Assembly: GCA_963693285.1 (NCBI GenBank)
Contig: OY848918.1
Location: 16,304,263 to 16,368,262, forward strand
Direction of reading: 5' to 3'
DNA from: Xestospongia muta
Taxonomy: Eukaryota; Porifera; Demospongiae; Haplosclerida; Petrosiidae
Length of the DNA stretch: 64,000 nucleotides
Shown here one piece after another: positions 1 through 12,704 of the stretch (its first letter is position 1; each line of letters opens with the position of its first letter). The position numbers and the translations under genes were made by a program. The notes under the pieces are model-generated. The model was not told the DNA's origin, ran no database searches, and saw nothing but the letters and a program-made list of their open reading frames with translations.

Positions 1-2130
1 GTAGAAAAATGTGCATATCATCAGGAGTATTCAAACCTTTAATATGCATGTAAATGAAAATTATAAAAAATGTTTATCCAAATGGGAAGAGCAATGAGAC
101 ACAGGAGAATGATGAACTTTCTGAAAGTAATTACACGTCTCTTCAAATTATCCCATGCTAAAATAGATGCCTATAGCTGCTTGGAGTCAATAGAGGTAAG
201 TGAGTTATAGTGATAAAAGTATAACCAATAACTCTCCAATGAATAGTATAGTATCATATCTGGATATTGCACACAAGATATTGTACTATCTAAATTCATA
301 AGGACAACCTCAATTCTTGCATTGATAGAGATTATAATTGATTTGGGGTAAGACATTAAATCTTTCTTTCAGTGTATTTTAGTAGACATTCAGAACCATC
401 CCTTCAAAGGCACAACAAAATTGGTTCACACAAATTATTGTAAGTAATAACATTGTTGAAGTATTTGGCACACCTCATAAAAAAAGAAACACAATTAAAA
501 GATCTACACATTTATTACTCCTGTCAACTAGAAACTACCACATAACATTGGTAAATATTAAATTGAAGCACTATTTATAGAGGTGTGAGCCTTTCAGAGT
601 ATGGGACAGTTGGTCCAGAAGTTTCAAAGAATGATACTTTAGGTGGTGTTTCATTAGACCCAATGATGTTAATAAATTATATTAGGCTTATAAATAATCA
701 TTGTTATTTTAATTATATATACCCTTTATTTCCTTCCAACCATTATCATCACTTCTTTTTCTCCCTGTCTCTTGACTTATTATCACACCTCTACCTTTAC
801 CTCTCCTTGCTGGTACAACTCTTCCTCTTCATCTAGGTACATCAATGTTTATATTGCACTATTCAATAACATCACTACCATTGCTCCTACGCTTATCACT
901 TGCTTTACCCATTCCTCACCGCTTGAGCCTGAATGTAAATCATTTTTTCCCTCTGGGTCATTAACTGACCATCACTCCAATACCTCACTTGCATTTATCA
1001 AAAGTTTAAATTTTATAGTATAATTTTAATAAATTTTATTAATAATATAACACTTACAATAACTCTGAAGAATAAACAATAATTCTACCAATTGTGGTTT
1101 CACATTATCACAGTGACGCCTAAGATGTTTCAGAAAACAGCTGGTCACTCATGTGTGACAGCAGGCTTTCTTAATTAGCTAACTATGGTCATTGCATGGT
1201 GAAAAATGGATGAATATGGCAATCAATGAAATAGACACATACATGTAACTAAAGTAGATATATACAGAAGATATAAATTATTATATATTGTCAGTTAATG
1301 TACATTAAATGATATATTAGTGTGTAGTTAAAATATACAGGATATACAAAACAACTAGTTAGATATAAAAGTCTGTTTAGTTTAAGGGATGGTCCATCAA
1401 AAATTTAGTGATTTATGCTGTATATTATTTTTGATTCTATATGCTATACTTCTTGCAAAGTCAATAGCTAGAGTTATTATATATGACTTAAACTACATTG
1501 GATTATTTCATTTATTCACTAAACAAAAGAACTTATTAGAAGCAAGATACAGTTCAGCTGAAAGTTAGTATGATTGTTAGTGATCTGTAACTACTGCAAG
1601 GTAAAGCATTGTAGTGTGTAGAGCAATAAGAAACAAACTAAGTAAAAACTAAATACTATACATTAGTGTACAAACTTAACTGGTGTAAACAATGTGGCTA
1701 CATCATGAAATGTAGTCTTTCCTATTAATCACATATTTTTATTAAAAATTTACATAATCATCATAATAGCGACAATGACTTTGTGACACAAATAGTTAAT
1801 ACAAATATAAAAATAAGGAAATATGTACTGATGTATATATGTTGTTAACTAAAATACTGAAGATTAGTTCAACCTGTCAATGACAACATTTAGTTCCCTT
1901 CAAATGATTCATATCTCATTTAAGTATAACTATAGATTAGTAGATTCAATTATATAAATATGTTACAGCTATTAAAACGCTATTACTATCAGTTTAATGT
2001 GACACCGAATTGACTTTTCAAGCTTTGGGGGTGTGGTTTAGTTTGAGCACGTTAGAACCACTGTTTAATGTGGACAAGGTAGAGCCTTCTTCTTTTAGTC
2101 CTGGCCGTTGTGATCCGCTTAAAGAGACTA
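1..2130. other. AT-rich intergenic stretch, no gene seen
   Basis: No open frame here has the composition, splice pattern or motif content of a gene. Only short AT-rich frames occur. No tandem repeat or inverted repeat was noticed by eye. Confidence 0.5.
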
Positions 2131-2149
2131 CTAGATGGAACGTTTATAG

Positions 2150-2883
2150 AAAATAAGTTAGAAATGTGACTGAGTGGAAAAAATCGCCAAAATTAAGAAA
2201 CTCAGGACAAGTATGTATTTCATCATCTAATAAAATAGTAAGTAGATAAAGTCTTATCATAAATCATCACTGCTCTGATGACTGTATTAGTTAATGATAA
2301 TATGAAGTCATAAAAACTCTGTTTCTTTGGGTACCAACTAAAGAAATGTATAACATCCTGTGTTAATGCCACTGAAATGCCTTGAGAAAGTTTCTGAGGG
2401 TCAAAGAAAGAAGCTTGTTGAAGGGTTTTGGATGTCTGGTGACTTTAACATTAAAAACACATCTGTGGTTGTGTACAAATACTAGTAATAAAATTATACA
2501 CCTTGCAAGGTTCATCATTTCATTGATCTTGAAGTAGAATGTACTTTGTAAGTAATGACTTAGTCTTGAACAAAATAGGGAAGATTGCTTTTCTATGTAT
2601 CATCCATTTAGTGACCAATGATAGATTGGTTCATGTTCTTCAAGCCCAATCTAAAACTGGAGGTTCACTATATACATATACCAACCAATGTGGACACCAT
2701 AGACCTGGTAATAAAATAAGTAATTCTGAGATAGAATTTGTTAAGAGCTCTTTTCCAAATTATCAAAGCCACTGTTCTCAATCAAATAATGCTCATAGAT
2801 GTTATCAATGTCCTGATATTTCTAATCACCCAGATGTATGTGACCTGTTTGCAGAAAGCAGACATGTTGAACACTATACTTAA
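2150..2883 (+). pseudogene. decayed DUF7869-type transposon gene, N-terminal half
   Basis: Three stretches on the plus strand read as consecutive pieces of the N-terminal half of a DUF7869-type protein, as I remember the family. The first is near 2,153-2,210 (TEWKKSPKLRNSGQ, followed by a GTATGT donor). The second is near 2,369-2,480 (LKCLEKVSEGQRKK, then EGFWMSGDFN). The third is 2,539-2,883, where YFVSNDLV, LQAQSKTGGS, HHRPGNKIS and FPNYQSH occur in the usual order. Stop codons and the lack of a continuous frame mark it as dead. The downstream catalytic-like half (GHTHEDID motif) was not found nearby. It belongs to the same broad family as the intact gene at 31.7-35.9 kb but is clearly a different subfamily. 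Assignment is by motif memory, not by search. Confidence 0.55.
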
Positions 2884-2899
2884 ATTAAATTTTTACTAT

Positions 2900-5800
2900 C
2901 TCTTGAAACATGATTTTTTACTATTTTGTTAGGTTTTTGTTTTATTGAATTGTACTCAATGTTACAGAGATATGTCTGAGGCATCATGTTTATAAGAAGA
3001 TAGCAAAATTCATTGTTTCCATATCCTATTATATTCTATACAAGTCGTATGACCAAACATACTTCTCTAAAAGAAGGAAGATGCTCAGGTGACTGCCTTT
3101 GCTTATCTGTTTCGATCAGGTTCTTCCATGTGTTTGATTATCAACATTCCAAACAAAGTCATATTTGACCTTCTTCAATGGAAAAGTGAGTCATATTTGA
3201 GAATGTTAAACCAAAATTAATAGTATACTCACACTAGTACAGTATAACTGGTAAATGAGTCTTAGTTATGTTAACAAGCAACACACTTCATTCTTAATGT
3301 TTCCCTGTACTAATGTAGAACTTACCTGTCTAGTAAAGCTTTAATAAAGCTATTGTTATGAAATAATACAAAAGCAGTAGAGTGATTATATTAGTGAAAT
3401 TTCTTGATTACTATCTATTTAACTTTTACAAGAGCAGTAGCTGAGTCCTGGTTGACCACATTTTCCACATAGTCATGGTTGTTTATATTAGTTACAGGAA
3501 ACATCCTCAATACATATCTCTTCAATGGGTGGCTCAATAATGACTGAGGTGATGGAAATGGTGTCAAAGGTTGAGGTAAAGAACATGTAATGTCTTGGAA
3601 TTGAAGCTGTCAATACTCTCTTATTTTATCTTACAGATATGACTGTCTCTTATCTGTGAGACACACAGATAAATAAGGAAACCATAACATCCATAAAATT
3701 GTTTGGTTTTTATATGAGGGATTTCTTAAGAGATCTAATTCTTTGACTGGACCATCAATGGATCCCTTAACTGAAGCTTGTGAGGTTTGTCACTGTCAAT
3801 GATAAAGTGATAATATTTTTATATTATGTCTATATTTTTTATATTAGGTACATTTGAAATGTAGGGTCAGGAAACTGGTCAAATCATAAGTAGGTACCAA
3901 TACTTGACCATCTTCACTAACAACTAAGTGAGCAATATTGTCTACTGAAGACTGCTTTACTATATTCGCAATTTATTTACAGAGTTTACTTCAGTACATT
4001 TAAACTTCTCTTTGATGTTTTAAAGAACTTGATGTTAGAATGAAGGTGCTTGTTCTGTGATGTAGTTCTAATAATACAGCTGATTTGTTATGACTTGCAG
4101 AAGCAGCAATTGTTGAGGAATAAAACTAAATGGTTAGCTGAATAAATGTACATACATGTATGTATACATAAAGTCAGTTTCAATCAAGGCTACTTCAAAG
4201 TATTGCAAGATCAGTTGATTACTTAATCTATTGTTAAGTGTTGTATAAACTTAGGTAGTGTCAATAAGCCATAAAAATCCTACAGTGAAAATATACTTTT
4301 TACCAAGTAATTATAGACATCAAGTATAACATGTGATACCAAGGTGTATTATGTGTAGCTAATAAGAGAAAGAATGGCAAGAGCCCTAAAAATCATGCAA
4401 GTCCTATGTTAAAGAAGTTAAAAATATGTTAATTACTAAGTATCAATCACAGCAATTATTTCCGATGGCAACCCTAGTTCAAAGGTCATTTTCTGCCACA
4501 CCACAATATTTGTATCAATTTTGAAATTAGTATCAGTCACCTCAACTAGGAAGTCAAATTACATACCAACTTTTCATATAATGTTTGAATTAGGTTGAAT
4601 CTGATATATCTTTTGTGTCCTTTTAATCCATGGTTTTGTGTCCTTTCAATCCATGGTTATTTTGTTTACATAGGCACAGGGGTCAACTGACCTCTGAACT
4701 ATGTATGTAAGCTGATTTTTTCTAATATGACCTTTTTATTGGTTCCAACTGTACCTCTTTAGGTATACAGAGTTTGATTGTTCCAATGTAAAACAGCTGC
4801 AAAGGATAGAAGAACAGTTTGTATATGTTTATTATTGAGAAAGTGGCAATCACAGAGATAATAACATTTCCCTGTTTGTAAGTACCAAATCAGACACAGA
4901 CACTAAAATGAAAATTCAAACATCATTTGATTTGTTGAAGGTGAAGACACAAGTCACACAACACAACAATCAGATAATTTTAATTGATCATCACTAGTCA
5001 TATCATTTTTTGTTATATCAATTAGAGATATTGCATCTTATGATTCTCAAAATCCTCAAAAGTATAGAGTCTGAATGCCATTCCTGTCATAATCCATTCA
5101 CACTTATCCATTTTTTATGTAGGTCCTGATTTTTGTATGTTCTTGGTCCACATGATAGTATCAAGTGAGACAATATTGATAATACTCTACTTCAATCTAT
5201 ACTGCAAACAAGTAAGAACAAGTACCACCTAGTACATAAAGTATACCAGAGTATCCTAAGATTGCTTTGTACCACATGGTACATATTATACTATAATGAT
5301 TATGTTCATTTTACATTCTTTTAACCCTTCATCTGCGTTATTCAATTATTGCTCGTTAAGGGCGTGGTGCGGGACAAAAATTGCTTAAGTCAACTATTTG
5401 CTGGTCTTACCATTTTAAGGCATTTTGCGGTTTCTATTTATAGCAGAAGTCTAAAAATAACTTGATGACTCTCTTTGTGGTTAGCCACGAGGCACTGTGG
5501 GAAGAAGTGAGTCAGTGAGAGATTTGGAGTCTGTCAATGCTGGTACCTTTGTCTACGTATAAACGGTAACTTTATAACTGACTGGTTCCTTAGAAGTAGT
5601 CTTCCTTTGCCCTATATTCCTCTTTGATAGCTCATTTTTTGAATGAAAAGAAGAGGTATCCTTGAAGCTATTTTAACTTGGCTGTGTGTGATTAAACATG
5701 GTACGTGACATCAAGAGTTTATAGTAAGCTATGAAAAATGTCATCAATCCAGAAAATATGTCAGTGAGAAGATCTCTATTGATTTGAGGTTAGTTTGTTT

Positions 5801-5940
5801 TAGTATTTCGTTACTTAGTGTACCTGTCCTTTGATTTAAAGCTTTTAAGAGTAACAGACAACTTGTAGAAATTAACTTCTGCTGTACATAGCACCATCAA
5901 AATCACTGCTAATATAATATACTATATCAATAAAACATTA
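2900..5940. other. intergenic, no gene recognised
   Basis: AT-rich sequence with scattered short frames. The stretch at about 5,325-5,450 is locally richer in GC and starts with TTAACCCTTCATCTGCG, which resembles a transposon end, but no mirrored partner end was found. Nothing else could be supported. Confidence 0.4.
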
Positions 5941-6008
5941 CTCTCTCTTTGTCTCTGTGTTCTTCTAAGATTGTTCTTCCTAGTATTGTTATTTTAGCCA
6001 TGACTTTG

Positions 6009-6276
<268 letters not shown>

Positions 6277-6289
6277 TTAGATTCATCCT

Positions 6290-8240
6290 TAAAAGAGGAC
6301 ATAATTCAAGAGCTGCACTGATAGTATTATAACTTATGTGTTTGGTTTACAGGCACAAGATTGAACATATTTTCCATATGATCTAAAGTCTTATCTTTGT
6401 TGTTGTAATATTATTATTATAATTATGTAGGGGTAATGATCTCTTCTACTTTACTCTCTCTATCTCTGTCTTCTAAGATTTGTTTATAATCATTACTAGC
6501 TATTATAATATTGTTGATTGACTCATAACTCTATCAAATATGGTATCAATGACAAATCATACTAAAATATATCATAGACCTATGAATACAAAGTGCAATA
6601 TATTGTTTTATAGTTTTTAGTTTTCACTTTTTACAAATATCACAATCATAATAGGTTTGATATCAAATTTTACATTGATGTACACAAAGATCATACAGCT
6701 AGTACTGACAAGGAGCTAACACTTAATTACTTTAATGTTGAGGTTTTTTACAGTATTACAATTAGCTACATTCTCAACTAATGAATGTTATTGAAAATAA
6801 TAAGTCATGCAATCAAGTTTGATTACACTATCTACATATCCCTAACAATACAAAGCCTTGCGTCACATCACATTGAGTATGTCCATCAACTTATGAACAC
6901 AGTACATGCACAACACATGAATATGATGTGTAGCAATGTAAGGATAGAATTGATTTCTATCTTGACGTTTCAAGCAGTGCATTCATGCCAATCAGATTGT
7001 AAATTAACACATATTTGCACATACCAATGAGTTTTTAGCAAACGAGAAACTTATTGAGGCTGTTTGTTGTTTTCATTGCTTGTAACAAGTATCTAGCCAA
7101 AGCTACAAGGATCCAAGATCAAGAGAAAACACATAAAAATAAGTGGCTAACCAGGTAACTGAAACTGAAACTCTCCTTGTTGGAGACATTGAATAAATAT
7201 AGGACACACCCACCTTGTTCTTTATTTCTATTGCCTTCTTCATTATCTGTAAAGCAAAGCAAGCAGCAACACTTCAGTCTCCATTTTGCACTAATTGACT
7301 TTATAATAATGAGGCAGGTTTTTACTTGACATGAGTCTGCTTGTTTATATGAACAATATTGGCACTATGCTATGCTACATGACACAATGTCAAGAAGGCA
7401 ACTTAGTGCATATACAAGTGTATTTTTGTGTACCCACCTTAACTGTTACATTATTCTCTTCATCATCAATTCATTATGAGTGTTTTATTCTACAGGAAGG
7501 TATAATGCACTAGTGATACTACTGATACTAAGAAAGTAGTAGTTCTTTTAAGATATGTACAATTTATAAAGGTATTGTAATCCTTTTATCTACTTCATCT
7601 ATCTATGTGTATATTAGTACTTGTTACTATATGTATATTTGTGACCATTAATACAAAAATGGTACCTAATGTGTAAACAGATTTTGAACAAACACTTCTA
7701 TAGAATTATTGTTTATTTTGTATTTATCATTTCCAGTAAGACAATGTAATCATAAAGATCAATAATTGAGCTTGTTACTTACTGAATTTGAATAACCTGC
7801 TATTAAAGATGACTCATAGTAACAAAATGTATGCAAGTACCTCTTTAAAATTTGTTTGCATGTAAGATACCATTTTGATATTTGTTGCTACATTTTTATA
7901 ATATCCTTTTATCTATTAGGTCCAGTGCTCAAGATACAACTCACAACATAATGAAGTACTCAATGTGACATTATGTGTAATAACCTGTTCATTTTGTGAT
8001 CAATACATACCAAAGTTATGATAAACTGGACTTTTTAAAATACATAAGAACCTACATGTACTTACAATACATTTATATATTTACATGTTCATGAAATGAT
8101 ATAGTAATAAAACAAAGTAAATGTATTATATGTACCATATATTATAATGACCAGTGTTCATAATGGATCATAAGATTGATTGATGTCCTTGATGATTAAG
8201 AAATCATCCATAACTTCAGTCTTGTGGTCTACTATGAAAT
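6290..8240. other. intergenic, no gene recognised
   Basis: AT-rich non-coding sequence with no domain, splice-linked exon series or repeat that I can support. Confidence 0.4.
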
Positions 8241-8261
8241 AGAAACCCAGGAACCTTGGAA

Positions 8262-8740
8262 TGTCATTTGGGTAAAGGGTACTCTATCTGTGCAACTTTT
8301 TTTGATCTAACTAAAGCATTTGACTCAGTTCCACATCAATCCCTTCTTGATGTACTTTTTTTAACTTGACATTATTCATCACCTTATGGTTTGGCTTCAA
8401 AGCAATCTCACACTTCAATCTCAGCAGGTTGTTGTTGATGGGAGTTCTGCTTCTAAGTCTACCGTCCTATCTGATGTTCCTCAAGGCTCGAATCTTGGAC
8501 CACTTCTCTTCATTTTGTATGTGAATGACATATTCCAATTACCTTTCTCCTCAACTTCATCCATCATCCTATATGCTGATGACATCCTTCTATCATGTCC
8601 CTTCAAATCATCCTTTGAATTTTCACTTGCATAATCTAACATTAATATTCTCTCTTTTTGGGTCAAATCTAAACACCTAACTATTATAATCACTCAAAAA
8701 CCAAATACATGATCATTTCCAGAAAGTCTCCTACATCCTT
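8262..8740 (+). pseudogene. non-LTR retrotransposon reverse-transcriptase fragment
   Basis: The plus strand reads FFDLTKAFDSVPHQ at about 8,298-8,340, the reverse-transcriptase palm motif A. In another frame (8,386-8,634) come DVPQGSNLGPLLFILYVNDI (motif B region) and ILYADDILL (the YADD catalytic box). Residues resembling the downstream WVxSKHLT and KTKYMIISRK stretches follow to about 8,740, broken by frame changes. The order and spacing fit a CR1/Jockey-type polymerase as found in invertebrate LINEs. Stops and frameshifts separate the motifs, no endonuclease domain is visible, and no poly-A tail or target duplication was identified, so this is an old truncated copy. Confidence 0.8.
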
Positions 8741-9029
8741 TGCTACTCAGGAATATAGCGTACATATTGTTCATATCTATTCATTTGTTCACCTGTTAAT
8801 GTCATCACTTAACATAAATCCTTTACCTCCTATTTTATTTTATTGTTTTGATGCTCTTCATATTAGCTTTCCTATTGAGTGTCTTTTGTGTTTTAATAAA
8901 AAAACAGAACTTAAGCTGTATTTTAAAGAGTTTCATAGACCAGAAACCACTGAACAAGCAGTTTACTAGTACTGAGGGATTGGGCTACACACTAGTTCAG
9001 TAAAACCACCAATCAAAACCTTTCAAGTG

Positions 9030-9375
9030 GTCTTGTGATTATTCTTGTGAGAGCAAATCATTGGGTTGTGGCATGCAGTATTGGTTGTGACAACCACATC
9101 ATACAGATTTATGACTCCTTAATATTCTACTGTCATTGAAGCTACAAAGAAAGTAATATTCAATCTTTTCAATAAATCCAGAACAGAGATTGTTCAAGTT
9201 GATGTACAGCAGCAACAACGCAGAGAAGACTGTGATATCTTTGGCATTGGTATCTCCACTGCCAGCATACCTTTTTGCATTGATGTAACCACTTATTCTT
9301 TCATCAGTTTGAAATGAGGCATCATTTATATGCCTGTTTCAGTGCTTGACTATTGTCCCTGTTTCCATCAAGCAA
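9030..9375 (+). pseudogene. Ulp1-like cysteine protease fragment (transposon-derived)
   Basis: The plus strand reads VIILVRANHWVVACSIGC and then IYDSL at 9,036-9,105. One frame shift later it reads EATKKVIFNLFNKS, then VQVDVQQQQRREDCDIFGI and ISTASIPFCIDVTTYSF to about 9,318. This order (catalytic His in NHW, Asp in YDS, Gln-rich strand, Cys in a DCG-like box) is that of C48/Ulp1-type proteases carried by many invertebrate transposons. Here the DCG box reads DCD, a stop follows, and the frame is broken, so the copy is dead. Whether it belongs to the preceding reverse-transcriptase remnant or to another element cannot be told. The call rests on family memory. Confidence 0.55.
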
Positions 9376-9533
9376 AATTTAATTAATTCATCTCAAATTT
9401 ATTTATTTTAATAACACAATAATCTCATTAATTGAATTTATTCTTTTGATTCTTTAAAATTATCATTAGTCAAAACAATATACCAACCTTTTTAAAACCA
9501 TTCACTATATATAATAGTAGGATTATCTTTCAT

Positions 9534-10470
9534 GTACTTGTGACATGCCAATCATCAGGAAATTCAACAGAAGGTACACATCTTTGATTTTTCCCAGAGT
9601 GGATGATCTGAGGAGGAAGAAAATCTTCATTCATTGTATTTGTGAAAACAGCTGTAATTTGCCAATTATCATTAATGCATGCAATTTTAACTCATTTTGA
9701 TCCTTCTTCTGCCATCGTCCTGGAACTTATGGGCACATACTGTATCCCTGTATGATCCTAATTGATCACCAGCTTCTTTGGAATCTCTCCCATCTCCACA
9801 AGTGTCTGTACATCAAGTAGGAATTGACTTTTGTAAGCTTCAAACTCAGATAGCTTGACTTTAGCTTTTGTGCTTGCCCTTTTTTACATATCCCATACGA
9901 TCTAAAAAGCTTTTAGCCCAATTCTTGCAAATGACAATATGTCCACCATTGCACTACAATAAGTTGCTGTCATGGTTTTTGACAACTCCTTCCACAGCAG
10001 CCATTACTATAGCTGAGTTGATAACAGCTCCACCTTCTCTTAAATTTTTTACATATTCCTGCACCTCTTTTTCCATGATAGCTCCCAACAGTAGGGGATG
10101 ACATCTTTACCACTTTCCAATTTCTTTATCTTCATTGACTTGCCAAACTTGTGCTTGAACTTAATTTCTTGTTCATATTTTTTCCAGGTGCGAGCAGTAC
10201 TCTCCTTTAAAGGATGGTTAGCAAACTCCTTTTTAAAAAGTTGTAGCGAGTTTTTAACTCGCATATCGGATGCTCATTTTGCTACTTTAGCTCTTTCATC
10301 ATCCGAATACTTAGCATATTGCTCTCTTTTAGATACAAGGTTTTCATCATGAATTAGTTCTGAGCTTCTCTATTAGACGAAGCTATACTAGAAGACGGCA
10401 TTTGTTCTGACAGGGGTCCATTAGGATTTGACAAAAAGCTATATTTCTTGAAATACTTCAGTAACGCCAT
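9534..10470 (-). pseudogene. pogo/Jerky-like (DDE_1) transposase pseudogene
   Basis: Read on the minus strand from an ATG at 10,470 (MALLKYFKKYSF). The frame then holds a helix-turn-helix-like segment (SLQLFKKEFANHPLKESTAR, KYEQEIKFKHKFGKS), the conserved YVKNLREGGAVINSAI region, GHIVICKNWAKSFLDRMGYV and the start of the DDE core (PKKLVIN-stop-DHTGIQYVP). After that come ITAVFTNTMNEDFLPPQIIH and RCVPSVEFPDDWHVTS, ending near 9,534. The order matches the DDE_1 superfamily (pogo/Tigger/Jerky) known from sponges and cnidarians. Several stop codons, one replacing the Trp next to the first catalytic Asp, and frameshifts make it non-functional. The C-terminal part with the remaining catalytic Asp residues is missing. 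Confidence 0.8.
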
Positions 10471-10474
10471 GTTT

Positions 10475-11880
10475 GTATTGATCCACGTGCCTCATGCAAG
10501 TGGGTTTACCATAAATGGTTAATTAATTATTAATAATATATGGTTTAACCGTGTGTGATTTTTTTTCGCGTCAGTTATTTTCATGAATTGTCCTAAATTC
10601 CGTGAAATTCGCGAAATATGCTGCCCTTGAAAAAACCTGTTATACGGTATCCAATGATCTACAGCGAAGTCAAAATCATAAATATAGGTTAACATGTACT
10701 TAATCAAAACTAAAATATTTCATCTGTTGTATGTTTTTATGCATGTCTAAAGATATGTTATAAATAAGTTGATAATTTTGTAAGCAATAGTAAACTAATT
10801 ATGCCATGGAAAGGCATCTTGATTGTTTTGATATCTATAAAACTATTGATGTCAGAACATGAACATATTATACAGGATTGATCTATAGTCCTTGTAGTAT
10901 TATTCTCTACACATTAATAACATGGATCATAGTACTTATACAAAGAAAATTAAAATTAAATGGTCCAATCATTCTTTTTACCTACTATGACTAAAATAAG
11001 AGACACTACTTTCAGCACGAACCTAATATGTGCACAATATATAATGGTTTCACTTTCCTTTGTACACTTTCCACAACATGATTTAATTGGTCTTATAGAG
11101 ATTTGTTTGTTAGTTACAGTATACCTCAATACAAAGTTATTCAATATAAAAAAAATTGTTCATATACAACCATACACATTGTATTAGTTGTGTCACTTAA
11201 AAAGTTAAATTAATTTTATATAATTTTAACTTTTTATTGCAAAAAAATGATTGCTCTTTATTAACTAACTGCTGTGCTTGTCATGAACAACACACCTAAA
11301 CAAAGTATAATCTGTAGATAGTACCACTGAATAAATAGCTAATGTAAATTTGTGAGCCTTAGTATATATTGGGTGTTGGGTAATTCATATTTGTTTAGAA
11401 AATCATGATATCTTTATGACCACTTAAGTCTCAATGTATACACTATAAGTACATGATAGATTTACTGTTTAGGTTGCAAATATGTGTAAGTATAAATGTA
11501 TATACCCAGAAATAGAATTGTAATAATATATATTATAATCATTGATGCTGCTATTAATGATCTGGAATATTGCTAGATTAAATCTGCATGCAATATAAGA
11601 GCTTGTCTCTTTTCATCATTTTCATCTGATGAATATTATAACCACACCAACCTTGATGTGGTTTGCCTCCCCTTTATATTTGCATTTACATTTCTCCCAA
11701 CATTGAGTCACAATTACACGAAGAAATAGAATAAGATTGTTCTTTATATTTGAACTAATACAAAAAATAGCATTGCTTTTGCAAAAAAGTCATCCTAGAC
11801 ATTTTTGCTAAAATCTTCCTCTTTTTATATGCACATCAAGTATAAATTAGCATTAAGTCTATTAATAATTATTATAGTGA
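10475..11880. other. intergenic, transposon-like scrap then no feature
   Basis: Around 10,560-10,640 a GC-rich scrap with CCGTGAAATTCGCGAAAT resembles non-autonomous repeat ends that are common in animals, but no mirrored end was found. The remainder to 11,880 is AT-rich with no supportable gene. Confidence 0.3.
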
Positions 11881-11884
11881 TTCA

Positions 11885-12075
11885 CCATATTCTTCTATCC
11901 ATGGCAAAAGATTTTACTCAACTTCACTAAAAATAAAACAATTCAACTTTCTTTCTTTTTGTTTTAGCAGTACCAACAGGTGCATGAATAGGAGACAATA
12001 ATTACCACACTGAACATGATGTTTTAGGTTTCAGAGAACATCAGGATTGTACTTCAAAGCAGACAAAAGATAAGT
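11885..12075 (-). pseudogene. decayed copy of the ROCO gene's COR-region exon
   Basis: On the minus strand this stretch lines up by eye with the 3' half of the exon at 15,870-16,323 of the large gene. Shared blocks include CCTAAAACATCA, CTCCTATTCATG and the CCATGGAT...GAAGAATATGG end that precedes the donor in the intact exon. It carries stops and small indels and no donor is kept. It lies downstream of the intact gene in the same orientation. I infer a dead remnant of a second, tandem copy of this multidomain gene. It was found by visual alignment only. Confidence 0.65.
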
Positions 12076-12704
12076 AACCTATAGAGGTACACTACTTTCT
12101 ATCCACAGTATGAACAGGAAGTACATATTTCTACTTAATTTTGACTTTCCAATGTAACAAAAAATATTTTATTATTGTTAACTAATAACACACCTACAAA
12201 ATTATAAAATTATTAAAATATCAAAGACAACATTCTCAATTTATTATCAAAGTTACTAAAATAACAAAAAAAAGAACCAGATCTATATGTATCTGCAAAA
12301 GAGAAAAAAATGGTTAATTAGTGGTCTAAATGGTGTTTGATATCAAAAAACAATCTGTGACTTGAATAAATCATTTCATATTAAAATAATAAATTATTAA
12401 TTCTAGTTTCTATAAAAGATGATGTACAATGTTTTGTATTGACAATTGGATTATCATACTTTGTTGGTTTCAAGTGAAGCTTTACATGATTTATTATGAA
12501 TTTAAATATCTTGTTTGGTTTACATAAATAAAGTTTTTAATCTTACCTCTGCATATGTAGTTGTAGTAGCTATTATGAAGTACTGCTAATAGGATCATCT
12601 ATAATAATTATAATAATAATGGCAGTCATAACTTAAGAAAGTAAAGTGCAATGATACTACTAGTAAAAAATGATTAGATTCATATAAAATCACATGTACA
12701 TATA

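Noticed and set aside
5325..5345. TTAACCCTTCATCTGCG as a possible second piggyBac-type end
   Set aside because: No reverse partner ending in GGGTTAA was found within the next few kilobases.
12547..12581. Extra terminal coding exon of the large gene
   Set aside because: The splice signals and phase would allow it, but it encodes a short low-complexity peptide. Kept only as an alternative in the gene entry.
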